From the NCBI RefSeq assembly GCF_000973105.1, contig NC_015844.1:2538501-2602500 (forward strand): a stretch of DNA of 64,000 nucleotides, given 5' to 3'. Below are positions 53,905 through 63,900 of the stretch, piece by piece. The notes under the pieces were generated by a model. The model worked only from the letters and a program-made list of their open reading frames with translations, had not been told where the DNA came from and made no database searches. Within the stretch, counting starts at the first letter, position 1, and each line of letters starts with the position of its first letter. The translations under genes and the position numbers were made by a program. This stretch comes from Zobellia galactanivorans. Its GTDB lineage: Bacteria > Bacteroidota > Bacteroidia > Flavobacteriales > Flavobacteriaceae.

Positions 53905-55488
53905 TTAAACTTTTTTTTGAACGGGGCCAATACCATTTTCCCAGTTTTCATTGCATTCCTTAAAAAGTGTCGCTTTTAATTTTTCAGTTGTTTCAGGATG
54001 CTCTTGGGCCAAATCATTTACTTCTTCGTAATCATCGGGTAGATAATAGAGCTGAAAAACATCTGCCTTCAGAAAATATCGGAGCTTCCATCCTTCTTGG
54101 GTGACCAAGGCGGGACCCATTTTAGAGCTATAAACCGTATAATCACGGAGTTTAGGCGTGCCGCCGAATAGTACCTGTGCATAAGAAACCCCATCTTTTT
54201 CATCGCGCTGGGGCACACCTACGATCTCGGCTAGGGTATTCAAAAAGTCATAGTTACTTACCATTTGGTCCGAAACCGTACCGGCTTTTATGTGGTCTTT
54301 CCAGTACCAGAATAGGGGAACGCGAACCCCGCCTTCCCAGTTGTCACGTTTTTTTCCCGACATACCGTCATTGCCGTCAAAAATATCACCGGCAACGCGA
54401 CTGTTGAAGCGTGTGGTGATATTATCAAATTCTTCTCCTTTTACGTTGACGTTGTTTTTTGAGGTACGCCCTTTTTCGGGGTAGTAAATTTCATGTCCGT
54501 TGTCGGAAGTAAAGACAATGATAGTGTTGTCAAGAATTTCCATTTCTTCGAGTTTGGAATAAATTCGGCCCACATCGTCATCCAACATCTTTACCATAGA
54601 AGCATATTCTTTTTCCCATTGGGTCAAGTTGGGGTTATTGGCTAATTCAGGATGTACCTCGGGAACCATGGTCGGCCCGTGGGGCAACTGTGTAGGGAAA
54701 TAGATAAAGAAGGGTTTGTTTGTTTTTTGGGGGTGGTTAGCTTCCATAAAACCCAACATTTTTTCCATGATAATATGCTCCGAATAGACGGCCTTACCTT
54801 CCATATTCCACCGATCCTTAAAATTTTCGGAAGAGTCGTATTCCGTGGTTTTGGCACAATCGACATGGGTGTTTCCTGGGATGTCGACTTTTTTGCCGTT
54901 CTCAAAAAGGAAAGGGGGGTAAAAACCATGGCACCGAAGATGGTCGTAATACCCAAAATGATGGTCCCAACCATGACGTTCCATACGTTCGGGAGTGGTG
55001 GCAAAACCCCATTCCAATTTTCCGAACTGCCCTGTGGTATAGCCTGCCTTTTGCGCAATTTCACCCAAGAACACCTCGCCTTTTTCGGCCGGAAGGGCTA
55101 CTTTGTGGATTTTAGCCTTGATTTCTTCCAGGGTGAGCCCATTATCCAATTCCTTATAGATGCCCGCTTTTACAATGGTCATGGCATCACCCCCATGGCA
55201 GTCGTGCATTCCGGTCAATAGGCTGGCCCTTGCTGGGGCACAATACATGGCGCCGTAGGCCCTTTCAAATTGCATGCCTTGCGAGGCTAACTTGTCAATA
55301 TTGGGCGTAGTCAACATCTTTTGCCCGTAGGTGCCTAACATGCCACGGCCTAGGTCATCGGCGTAAATAAGCACAATGTTGGGCTTCTTTATCTTTTTTT
55401 GGGCTTGGCACTGGGGTACGTTCCACAGGATGAACAGCAGCTGGATAAAGAGAAGTTTTGTGGTATACAATAGTGGTGGCCGGTTCAC
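53905..55488 (-). CDS. Sulfatase S1 family (arylsulfatase A-like)
   Basis: The 527-residue secreted protein (hydrophobic signal KLLFIQLLFILWNVPQCQAQ) has D44-D45 in IYADDLGRGM, formylglycine signature C83-A-P-A-R87 (ASLLTG) and TSDNGHE. The GKWH motif is replaced by GKLEWG. An insertion containing HDCHGGDAMTIVKAG and ERHGWDHHFGYYDHLRCHG gives a His-rich region not seen in the other eleven. The family assignment is firm; the substrate is unknown. Part of the module A operon (18 nt after the next sulfatase upstream). Confidence 0.92.
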   Translation of the reverse strand: MNRPPLLYTTKLLFIQLLFILWNVPQCQAQKKIKKPNIVLIYADDLGRGMLGTYGQKMLTTPNIDKLASQGMQFERAYGAMYCAPARASLLTGMHDCHGGDAMTIVKAGIYKELDNGLTLEEIKAKIHKVALPAEKGEVFLGEIAQKAGYTTGQFGKLEWGFATTPERMERHGWDHHFGYYDHLRCHGFYPPFLFENGKKVDIPGNTHVDCAKTTEYDSSENFKDRWNMEGKAVYSEHIIMEKMLGFMEANHPQKTNKPFFIYFPTQLPHGPTMVPEVHPELANNPNLTQWEKEYASMVKMLDDDVGRIYSKLEEMEILDNTIIVFTSDNGHEIYYPEKGRTSKNNVNVKGEEFDNITTRFNSRVAGDIFDGNDGMSGKKRDNWEGGVRVPLFWYWKDHIKAGTVSDQMVSNYDFLNTLAEIVGVPQRDEKDGVSYAQVLFGGTPKLRDYTVYSSKMGPALVTQEGWKLRYFLKADVFQLYYLPDDYEEVNDLAQEHPETTEKLKATLFKECNENWENGIGPVQKKV

Positions 55489-55506
55489 TTGTGGGGCTTT
55501 TTTTGA

Positions 55507-57027
55507 TTACTTGGAAAGGATTGAATTCGGGGGCAGGGGCACCCTGTTCATTTTACGCCAGGCCACGAGTTCATCGAGCAGGGCCTTGGCGGTTTTTGGC
55601 TGTTCCTTGGCCAAGTTGCTCGCTTCCCTTGGGTCGTTCTGTAAATCGTATAGTTCGAGCCTTCCATCGGCCAAAAATTGGATCAGTTTGTACTTCCCCT
55701 TACGGATGACCGAACAGGTACCATGCTTGTATTGGCTGGCCAAATGCCAGAACAAGGGGCGTTTTTTAAAACTGTTCTTGTCTTTTTGAAATAGGGGCGT
55801 AAGGGAATTTCCATCTAGTTGCCCAGTGTAATCTACATGGGCAACATCCATTAGTGTCGGAAAATAATCGGTAACCGAAATAGGAATCTCCGTTCTACGG
55901 GCTTTTACCTTGCCGGGCCAATGAATTAAGGCGGGAACTTTTATTCCTCCTTCATAAATTTCCCCTTTGGAACCTCTTAACTTTAAATTCTCGGAGGCAA
56001 TACCGTGATAGCCATTATCGGAGGTAATGATAATCAATGTATTTTCTTCTAAATTATTCTTTTTGAGGTATGTTATGATTCTACCGATATTCTCGTCCAT
56101 AGACTGTACCATGGTGGCGTAACTGGCCATCCGTTCTTTGTTTTTGCCTATACCTTGTCCCGTTATGGGGTCGCCGGGTTTGTTCATGTATTTATCAAAG
56201 AGCTCATCGTTTCTGTTCTTTATGGGACGATGTACCGCATAGAAATGAAGGTTGATCAAGAACGGGGCGTTTTTATGGTTGTCCATAAATTCAATGGCAT
56301 CGCTGGAAAGTCGGTCCGTGAGCCATTCATCATCGGGTTTTGGGGATATAAACGGATTGCTGAACGGGGCGCGATACCCTCCACGTTCACTTTTGTAGCC
56401 TCCTTCTTCTAGGGCCGGGTCTCCGCGAAATGTACCGCCGACGTTTTTGATAAAGCCCCTGCCTTCGGGGTAGTATTGTTTTACGGCTGGTGTCTTATGG
56501 TTCTCTACCCAAGTGAAATCCCCAGGTCGAGGTTGATCCAATTTTTGCTGGATGGGCCAGTTCATGGCCAGTTCTTTTTCAGGATAGGGCCCTACAATAT
56601 GCCATTTCCCTAAGTGAATGGATTGGTAACCTGCGGCAGCAAGGGCTTCTGCATAGATGGGATGTTCCTTTCCGACCGTCCAACGAGAGAAGATATTTTC
56701 TTGGGCATCTCCTTTCTCCAATACGGGAACGGTGTACACCCCGGTCCGGAATGATTGTTTCCCGGTGAAAAGGGCGGCTCTTGAAGGCGAGCAGGTAGGA
56801 TACATATAGGCATTATCGAATACCAAGCTTTCCTTGGCCAACGCATCTAGTGCCGGGGTTTCGAAATAAGTGGAGCCGTTGAAGCCGACATCGGCATAAC
56901 CGAGGTCGTCTACAAGAACAAAAATGATATTAGGTTGTTTTTCTTGGGCCCAGCTGAACCCAAAAGACATTAGAAATAGCAATGACAGAAAAAAAGAGCC
57001 CTTTTTTAGAAGCATGGTGCCAAACAT
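55507..57027 (-). CDS. Sulfatase S1 family
   Basis: The 506-residue secreted enzyme begins immediately after the upstream stop codon (TAA then ATG); Met5 (57015) would give a better-shaped signal peptide (MLLKKGSFFLSLLFLMSFG). It has D40-D41 in LVDDLGYADVGF, formylglycine signature C79-S-P-S-R83 (AALFTG), GKWHIV and TSDNGYHG; YAVHRPI supplies a further active-site His. It is most like the 27601-28941 sulfatase in this window (PTCSPSRA and the ADVGF region). Confidence 0.92.
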   Translation of the reverse strand: MFGTMLLKKGSFFLSLLFLMSFGFSWAQEKQPNIIFVLVDDLGYADVGFNGSTYFETPALDALAKESLVFDNAYMYPTCSPSRAALFTGKQSFRTGVYTVPVLEKGDAQENIFSRWTVGKEHPIYAEALAAAGYQSIHLGKWHIVGPYPEKELAMNWPIQQKLDQPRPGDFTWVENHKTPAVKQYYPEGRGFIKNVGGTFRGDPALEEGGYKSERGGYRAPFSNPFISPKPDDEWLTDRLSSDAIEFMDNHKNAPFLINLHFYAVHRPIKNRNDELFDKYMNKPGDPITGQGIGKNKERMASYATMVQSMDENIGRIITYLKKNNLEENTLIIITSDNGYHGIASENLKLRGSKGEIYEGGIKVPALIHWPGKVKARRTEIPISVTDYFPTLMDVAHVDYTGQLDGNSLTPLFQKDKNSFKKRPLFWHLASQYKHGTCSVIRKGKYKLIQFLADGRLELYDLQNDPREASNLAKEQPKTAKALLDELVAWRKMNRVPLPPNSILSK

Positions 57028-58572
57028 TTATTCGGTTTTTTTAATGTACTTGAGCGGGGCGATACGTTTGCCTGTTTTGTAGTCCAGTCGCTTACCGTAA
57101 TAGATGTAGTTGTCAAAGATATCTCCTTGTCCCAATGTTCGGGGGTCGCCCTGTGCTATGAGTTCAGTTTCCATTTGGGTACGAAGCTTTGTAATGACCT
57201 CGGCATTTTCAGGTCGGTCGGCCAGGTTATCGATGCAATGCGGGTCTTTTTGAATATTGTAAAGTTCGTGCTCCGGTCTCTTATCAAAATTCATCTCAAA
57301 GAAGTGATATTCGTCATCATCCGGTTTTAGGGAAGTGATATAACTCTTGGTAGGCGAACCATCGGTATTCATAAAACCATATTCCGGATTGCCAACGGGC
57401 CATCTTTCGGGTTTTATGTTGTGAACGTATAAGAGGGAGTCGTTTCTAATGGCCCTTACGGGATAGGCAAGGTTGGTGCCATCTTCATTGGCCCGGCCCA
57501 CATCGTGGCGTTCCTTACCTAAAAGAACGTGATCTCTACTAGAATCGATCCGACCGGATCGAGAATCGAAAAGTTGCTTTGTAATACTGCTTCCCGTCAT
57601 TTGCGGATGGGGCGTTTCCCCGACTACTTCCATAAAGGTAGGGGCTAGATCTGAAAAGCTGACGAAATCGCTCACGGTACGCCCAGAGATAATCTTGCCC
57701 TTCCAATATGCGATGAGTGGAACATGGAAACCTTCTTCGTAAATCTGGCCTTTTACCCTTGGAAAGGGCATACCGTGATCAGAAGTGATTAGAACCAAGG
57801 TGTTTTTCAAGAGTCCCTTTTTCTCCAGGATCTTTATGGCCTTCCCTACATGGGTGTCGAACCATTCCACCTCATTGGCATAGTCGAGCAGGTCGCCGCG
57901 AATAATTTCGTTGTCGGGGTAAAAAGGGGGAACGTCGGCTTCCTCTAGTTTGCGACCGGCTTTTTTCCAAGAATCCAATTCGTAAAAACGATGGGGTTCT
58001 TTGGTTCCCAACCAAAAACAAAAGGGAACGTTCTTGGGGTTTTCGTTTAGAAAGGCCTCGAAATTTGAGGCATAGTCAACATCGGTGATTCCCTTATAGG
58101 GGGGCTCGAGTTTAATGGTGTTGTATTCAGGTCCGGCGGGGTTGTCTTTGGTGTCGTAAACGCCAGGTCCCCAGCCTTTACCCGTATATCCTACGCGATA
58201 ACCTTTTTGGGCCAGTAGCTGCGGATAGGTTTTGAATTCCAGCGGAAAACGCCCGTTGTGATCGGTGGCCTCTTTCAACTGCCAACTGTACTTGCCCGTT
58301 AAGATACAGGCCCTTGCCGGTGAACATTTGGGATTGCCGTTATATGCATTTTCAAAAACCGTACCCTCTTTGGCCAAGCGGTCGATGGCCGGGGTGTTGA
58401 TGAAGGTGTCGCCATAGGCGCCAAAACTCTTCATGGAGGCATCGTCCGCAATACAGAATAAGATGTTCGGGCGTTCGGGCGGTGTACTTGGCGGGTTCGC
58501 GCTAAGTGAGAGCATCCCGACAATACCGAATTTGAGGATAGATTGCAGAAATTGAAAAGTATATGTTATCAT
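57028..58572 (-). CDS. Sulfatase S1 family
   Basis: The 514-residue secreted protein has a rather weak signal (FQFLQSILKFGIVGMLSLSA). D43-D44 lie in IADDASMKSFG, the formylglycine signature is C83-S-P-A-R87 (ACILTG), and GKGWGPG stands where GKWHLG is usual. TKEPHRFYE and TSDHGMPFPRVKG complete the site, with His replacing Asn. The C-terminal part contains HELYNIQKDPHCIDNLADRP, the standard sulfatase tail. It is the first sulfatase of module A, 60 nt after the small SusD-linked lipoprotein gene. Confidence 0.91.
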   Translation of the reverse strand: MITYTFQFLQSILKFGIVGMLSLSANPPSTPPERPNILFCIADDASMKSFGAYGDTFINTPAIDRLAKEGTVFENAYNGNPKCSPARACILTGKYSWQLKEATDHNGRFPLEFKTYPQLLAQKGYRVGYTGKGWGPGVYDTKDNPAGPEYNTIKLEPPYKGITDVDYASNFEAFLNENPKNVPFCFWLGTKEPHRFYELDSWKKAGRKLEEADVPPFYPDNEIIRGDLLDYANEVEWFDTHVGKAIKILEKKGLLKNTLVLITSDHGMPFPRVKGQIYEEGFHVPLIAYWKGKIISGRTVSDFVSFSDLAPTFMEVVGETPHPQMTGSSITKQLFDSRSGRIDSSRDHVLLGKERHDVGRANEDGTNLAYPVRAIRNDSLLYVHNIKPERWPVGNPEYGFMNTDGSPTKSYITSLKPDDDEYHFFEMNFDKRPEHELYNIQKDPHCIDNLADRPENAEVITKLRTQMETELIAQGDPRTLGQGDIFDNYIYYGKRLDYKTGKRIAPLKYIKKTE

Positions 58573-58632
58573 GGTCCTGGTTTTTACAGGTAAGTTACAA
58601 ATTGTTTACAGCGGTTGGATTCAATATGGTAC

Positions 58633-59097
58633 TTACTTATTGAATTCCGAAATGATCAAGCTCCAGATGACCTTGGTGCCATCCGCTGCGGTAACTTCGT
58701 AGTTCATGTCACCTTTGCCGAAATCGGCTATTTCACCGAGGGCAGGGGCGCCATTTGAAGGGGCCAATGTAGCAGCCGTGGATATGTCGGCATAACCGAC
58801 AATGGCCGAAAGGCTTACTTGCGAACGGATTTCCTCTGGAAAATCGCTACTGGCAGGGGGAACCGATATGATGCAGGCGACTTTTTGATTCACGGTGTCT
58901 ATGGTCGCTTCCGTATCAAGTTGAACTACTTGGAGGCGATTGTAGTCTTGGGTGTCATCTATCCACCTATATTCAAATCTGAAATTGGTGATTTCGGCTT
59001 CGCTAAATGCAGGTAGCTCCTCTAGGTCGGATTTCAGGCAAGAGGTCATTGTAAGACCTACAAACAGAAACATCAAGTATTGTATATGTTTTTTCAT
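58633..59097 (-). CDS. Small surface lipoprotein, DUF5018-like, possible glycan-binding partner of SusCD2
   Basis: The 154-residue lipoprotein (lipobox TMTSC, C20) has a single beta-rich domain: AEITNFRFEYRWIDD, VNQKVACIISVPP, SQVSLSAIVGYADISTAATLAPSNG and the C-terminal VTAADGTKVIWSLIIS. This pattern is typical of DUF5018-type Ig-like modules found after SusD in Bacteroidota loci. It lies 28 nt downstream of susD. It is probably displayed at the surface and binds glycan or stabilises the transporter. It contains no catalytic motif. Confidence 0.7.
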   Translation of the reverse strand: MKKHIQYLMFLFVGLTMTSCLKSDLEELPAFSEAEITNFRFEYRWIDDTQDYNRLQVVQLDTEATIDTVNQKVACIISVPPASSDFPEEIRSQVSLSAIVGYADISTAATLAPSNGAPALGEIADFGKGDMNYEVTAADGTKVIWSLIISEFNK

Positions 59098-59125
59098 CGT
59101 ATGTGATTTAATATGGTGCGTTAAT

Positions 59126-60928
59126 TTACCAACCTGGGTTCTGGTCTAGTTTTTCGTTGAGTATTCGTTCGTTTTCCGGTACGGGAAATAGATAGCGTCT
59201 TGTGGAAAAACGTTTCTTTTGGTTGCCAGGCTTAAGTACCACGGGCTTGCTTTCAAAGCTTTTTCCATCTGCGGAAATTTCAAAGAAGGAATATTCTTTG
59301 TCGTTCAGTTCAGGGATAACACCACCGCCTGCTTCTTTGCCCCATCGCAGTAGGGACCAGTAGCGGTCGTTTTCAAAAAATAATTCTACCCGACGCTCTA
59401 TTTTGTACCAATCCCAAACTTGGTCTAGGGTCATACCCGCCATAAGTTCGGGGAGTTTTCCGTGCTGCGCCCGTGTTTTGTTGATGTACTGCACGGCCGT
59501 TTCGGCATCGTTCATACGGAGCATGACTTCGGCATAGTTCAAATAGGCGCGGCCCAATCTGGTAATGACCTGATGGTAATTGGTGAAGTTTACGGCCTTG
59601 TACCCTTCAATGTCGTAAATGCCCTTTCTTATAAAATAGCCCGATATGGTAGAGGCCCCGGTTCCCTTTGTACTTTGGGCGTAATGCATGTTCCCCCCAA
59701 TTCTTGTAGTTACCGTATTCGTGAAGAGTTGAGAGGAGTCTTGTACAATGGAAGCGAAGAAACGGGCATCGCGGTGCTCGTTATAGATGGCGTCGGAAAG
59801 AAAACCTCCGTTCATTTCAAAATCTTGGTAATACGAGGTTTCGTCCCACCTTTTGGCTACGCCGTCGGTATCCGTAACCAAATAATCGTCGATTAGGTCT
59901 GTTGAGGGCATTGCCGTTGTCCAACCTAAGAATGATTCGTTGAGTTTGGGAGTCCCTTCGGTTTTGGCTACCTCCATATTGGGTACAATACGTTGCATTG
60001 GGGTCAGCACACAAAGGGTGGCGTCTATATTGGTGTATAGCCCTAGTATGATTTCCGAAGAGTTCAAGGCCCGATCGTAATCGTTGAATAGCTCACCGTA
60101 ATTGGGGTCTAGGGCATACCCTAGGGTAAATAGGTCTTCACTGGCTTTCTTTGAGATGCTGTAATAGTCTTGTTTTCCACTTTCTATATATGCGGCACCG
60201 TGCAAGGCAATTTCGGCCAACATGGCGTAGGCTGCCCCTTTGGTAAGTTCACCGACCTCCGCATTATTGGCAATAGGTAGGTCAAGGGCCGCTTCCTGCA
60301 GGTCTTTGATGATGAAATCATAGGTTTCTTTAATCGTTTCGGTTCGAGGAAGCTTTAAATCGTCTTGGGGGGTAAGCACTTTGTCGACAATGACGTATTT
60401 GCCGAACAAGCGAGCTTTAGAATAATAGATCAAAGCCCGTAACATCTTGCCCTGTGCTATCAATTTGGGTTTGATGTTCTCAGGAATGCCCTCTGAGGCA
60501 GCGACTTTCTCAATGATCAAGTTACAGTCCCTGATAACTTCAAAGGAATTTTGCTTGATAGGGGCTTTAAGTCCTAATGGGGCATTGCCATAGAAGTAAT
60601 AAGAATTGTTCTTGGCCCAACCCGCATCATAAAACGGGTCAATAAGGTCTAAGGCTACTTTGTTGGCATTTACCAAGACCGTGTTATCGGTAAAGTCATC
60701 GTTACCGGCACCACCACCTTTTGGGTCAGGGTCTTCTGGGTTGACCAACAATTCGGGTAAGACCGAATTATAGGTGTTATAGATAAAACCTTGGGCCAGA
60801 TTGGCATCGCTCCACACATCTTGTTCGGTGTATTTATCTAGGGGCTCGGTATCTAATAGGTCGTCGCTACACGAGAAACTCATGAGGGCGATCGAAATGG
60901 AAAATAGGGATATATATACGTTCTTCAT
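59126..60928 (-). CDS. SusD/RagB-type glycan-binding lipoprotein (pair 2)
   Basis: The 600-residue lipoprotein (lipobox LMSFSC, C20) shows DLLDTEPLDKYTEQDVWSD at the mature N-terminus, the helix GKMLRALIYYSKARLFGKYV, and the C-terminal RAYLNYAEVMLRMNDAETAV and IERRVELFFENDRYWSLLRW, all SusD hallmarks. At 600 residues it is clearly longer than SusD1 (512), with the extra length in the middle (about 230-430), so its ligand is likely different. It lies 18 nt after susC2. Confidence 0.95.
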   Translation of the reverse strand: MKNVYISLFSISIALMSFSCSDDLLDTEPLDKYTEQDVWSDANLAQGFIYNTYNSVLPELLVNPEDPDPKGGGAGNDDFTDNTVLVNANKVALDLIDPFYDAGWAKNNSYYFYGNAPLGLKAPIKQNSFEVIRDCNLIIEKVAASEGIPENIKPKLIAQGKMLRALIYYSKARLFGKYVIVDKVLTPQDDLKLPRTETIKETYDFIIKDLQEAALDLPIANNAEVGELTKGAAYAMLAEIALHGAAYIESGKQDYYSISKKASEDLFTLGYALDPNYGELFNDYDRALNSSEIILGLYTNIDATLCVLTPMQRIVPNMEVAKTEGTPKLNESFLGWTTAMPSTDLIDDYLVTDTDGVAKRWDETSYYQDFEMNGGFLSDAIYNEHRDARFFASIVQDSSQLFTNTVTTRIGGNMHYAQSTKGTGASTISGYFIRKGIYDIEGYKAVNFTNYHQVITRLGRAYLNYAEVMLRMNDAETAVQYINKTRAQHGKLPELMAGMTLDQVWDWYKIERRVELFFENDRYWSLLRWGKEAGGGVIPELNDKEYSFFEISADGKSFESKPVVLKPGNQKKRFSTRRYLFPVPENERILNEKLDQNPGW

Positions 60929-60946
60929 TACTAACTTTTTTTTGAA

Positions 60947-63900
60947 TTAAAATCCAAGGTTTATACCAAATGAATAGGTGCGTTGAACAGGGTAGCCGTA
61001 GCTGTTGATCCCATTGTTGTCGGCCTGTACTTGTTCCGGGTCAAAAAAGTCTTTCACAGGGGAAATGGTGAACAAGTTGGTACCACTTGCAAATATTTTG
61101 CACGAAGAAATCCAGTTGTTGTCGGCCAAAATCGATTTCTTTAGGTCGTAGCCCAGTTGAATGTTCTTCAATCTGAAATATTTGGCGTTCTTTAAGAAGT
61201 AATCCGAAGGGTTGCTTATGATGTTATTGTTTCCTCCATTTACATCTACGGAGGTAACCGGTCTTGGGTATGTGGCATCGGGATTTGTTGGGGTCCAATA
61301 ATCCAATTGATACACATAGGTCAGGCGTTTGGCTTCCGCCGCAATAAAACGGTCAAAACCAATATATCGGTTTCCGGCACCTTGAAAGAGGCCGTTCATG
61401 AACCATCCTTTGTAGCTCATATTAAAATCGATGCCATAGGTCAGGTGGGGTTGGGAAGGAAGGCCTGCCAAGCGTTTGTCTTGCTCATCTATTTTTCCAT
61501 CGCCGTTAGAGTCGACATAGCGGATATCGCCGCCTTGTGTTTCGGTAGAACTTAGTAGACGGGGTGTATTCAAGATGTCTTCGTCATTTTGGTACAATCC
61601 GTCGGTGATATAGATTTTTCCACCTTGCCAGTAATCGGTCCTATGGGTTTCCCTAGTGTATGGGTTTTTGAGGGTAGCCTCGTCTTCGGTGTCTAATTGC
61701 TCCCATAATTGATTAAAATAAGAGACGTTTCCGCCCAATCCGAATTTGAATTCGTTGATATGGCTCTTGTAGCGAAGCGAAACTTCGTATCCTGCCCTTC
61801 GCTGTTTAGATCCGGAACGGATTTGCGGCAAAGGTTTGCCTAATGGTTGGGAATATACATTTTGCGGACTCACCAAAAATCCGGAGGTGAGGTAGTAGAA
61901 ATATTCCAAGGTACCGCTGAACTTATCGCCAAAGGTAGAGAAGTCCAATCCGTAGTTGAACGATTCCCTATTGTACCAAGTGAGCTCGTCGGGGTTGACC
62001 AAGTTGCCTTCCGAATAGCCGTTGACCAAGGAGTTTCCAATAGTATAAATGCCCGATTCAAGGTTGTAGACCGGAATATAACCGAATCGGTTCACTCCTT
62101 CGGAAACTCCGGTTTTACCATAAGAGCTTCGTAGTTTTAAGGAGTTGACGATGTTGTCTTCCTTTAATTTTTGCATAAAATTCTCCTCGGCAATATTCCA
62201 GGCGAATGACATGGCCGGAAAGAAGCCCCATCTTTTTTTAGGGGCAAAGTTGTCGTTACCATCGTATCGGCCACTAAGCTCAATAATGTATTTGTAATCA
62301 AAGTCGTATTTCAAACGGAAGACATACCCCGCATTGGCGGCTTCACGTTCGCTGCCATCATTGTCTTTTCCTACGGCCGGGCCGGCAAAAAGTTGATCGA
62401 CCGCACCTGATAGGTAGTTTCTTCTCGAGGCCGCTAAATTGGCATAGTTGCTGGTGGTCTGGTTATAAACAAAGGTAGCATCAAGACCGTGCATGCCGAA
62501 AGTTCTGGAGTACGAAGCGCTAGATTCAAAATACAATCGGTTGCTGTAGTATGAACTTAAGCTTAGTGCGGGGGGCGTTTGCGCCATGAGTGAGCCGTCT
62601 TGCATATAGAGGGGCACATTGTATTCCCATAATTTTCCCCAACCGTCACCATCGCGGTAATTGGCCATCATACCTAGTTTTAGGCCTTCTACGTTCGGAA
62701 CTTGCCATTTTAGGTCTAATTGGGCATTGATAAACTTATCCCTTGTTTTGTTGTAGCCGGCGTCTTTGTCGGTGAGGGCGAGCGGGTTGTCGCCGTTACC
62801 ACCTCCAGCCAAGGTGCCGTCAAGGTTATACCCCCTGTAAAGCGGGTCGGTGTTTTGGTTTACGGCACGCCATATGCCGTACATTCCTGACGATGGTTCT
62901 TGATAGTTTTCAATACTTGAGTTGAGGTTTATACCCACGTCAAGACCTATTTTTTCGAATTTGGTAGTAACGTTACTTCTAACGTTGAACCGGTTATAAT
63001 TGACTACGTCTGCCTTTAGTAGGCTGCCTTCGTCGATATATCCGAGGGAAACGAAATAGTTGGTCTTTTTATCACCGCCCGACAGCGAAAGGTTGTGGCG
63101 TTGTTCGGGTGCAAATTCCTTTAAGGTCAGGTCTGGCCAGTTATTATCGGGATAGGTGTCGAGGTCGGCATGCGTCCTGATGGTCTCCAATTGGTCTGGG
63201 GAGTATGGAACCGGTATGCCTTCATACGCACTGGCCGCATTCTGGACTTGGGCAAATTCATAAGAATTCATCATTTCAGGAAGAATGGTAGGCTGGCTCA
63301 TTTGGTAGTTGTACGAGTAGTTGACATTGATCTTGCCGTCTTTACCCCGCTTGGTGGTGACCAAGACAATACCGTTTCCTGCCCTTGAACCGTATACGGC
63401 CGTAGCTGCAGCATCTTTAAGGAAGCTAATGCTTTCAATATCGTTGGAATTGATGGTGTTGAAATCTTGCTGCTCCGTAATGACCCCGTCAATGACGTAT
63501 AAAGGGGCGCCACCCCCACGAATGGAAATAGCCGGCGAACTACCTGGAGCACCACCACTGTTTTCGACGATCAGACCTGAAACTTGCCCTTGAAGCGCTT
63601 CGCCCACGTTGTTAAAAGGGGTCTGTTCCAATTTTTCGGGTGCCAAGGTCGTAACGGCTCCTACCATTTTTCGTTTGGTAGAGGTTCCGTAACCGATGAC
63701 TACTACCTCGTCTAACTTGGCGGAGTCGGTATCTAGGGAAATGTCTATGGTTGTTTTTCCATCGATAGCTACTTCTTGTGTGCTATAACCGATATAGCTA
63801 AAGATCAGGACATTGGAGCCTTCGGGTACTTCGATGGAATAGTTGCCGTCAAAATCGGTGACGATACCTACTGTAGTGCCCTTTACGAGTACGTTTGCAC

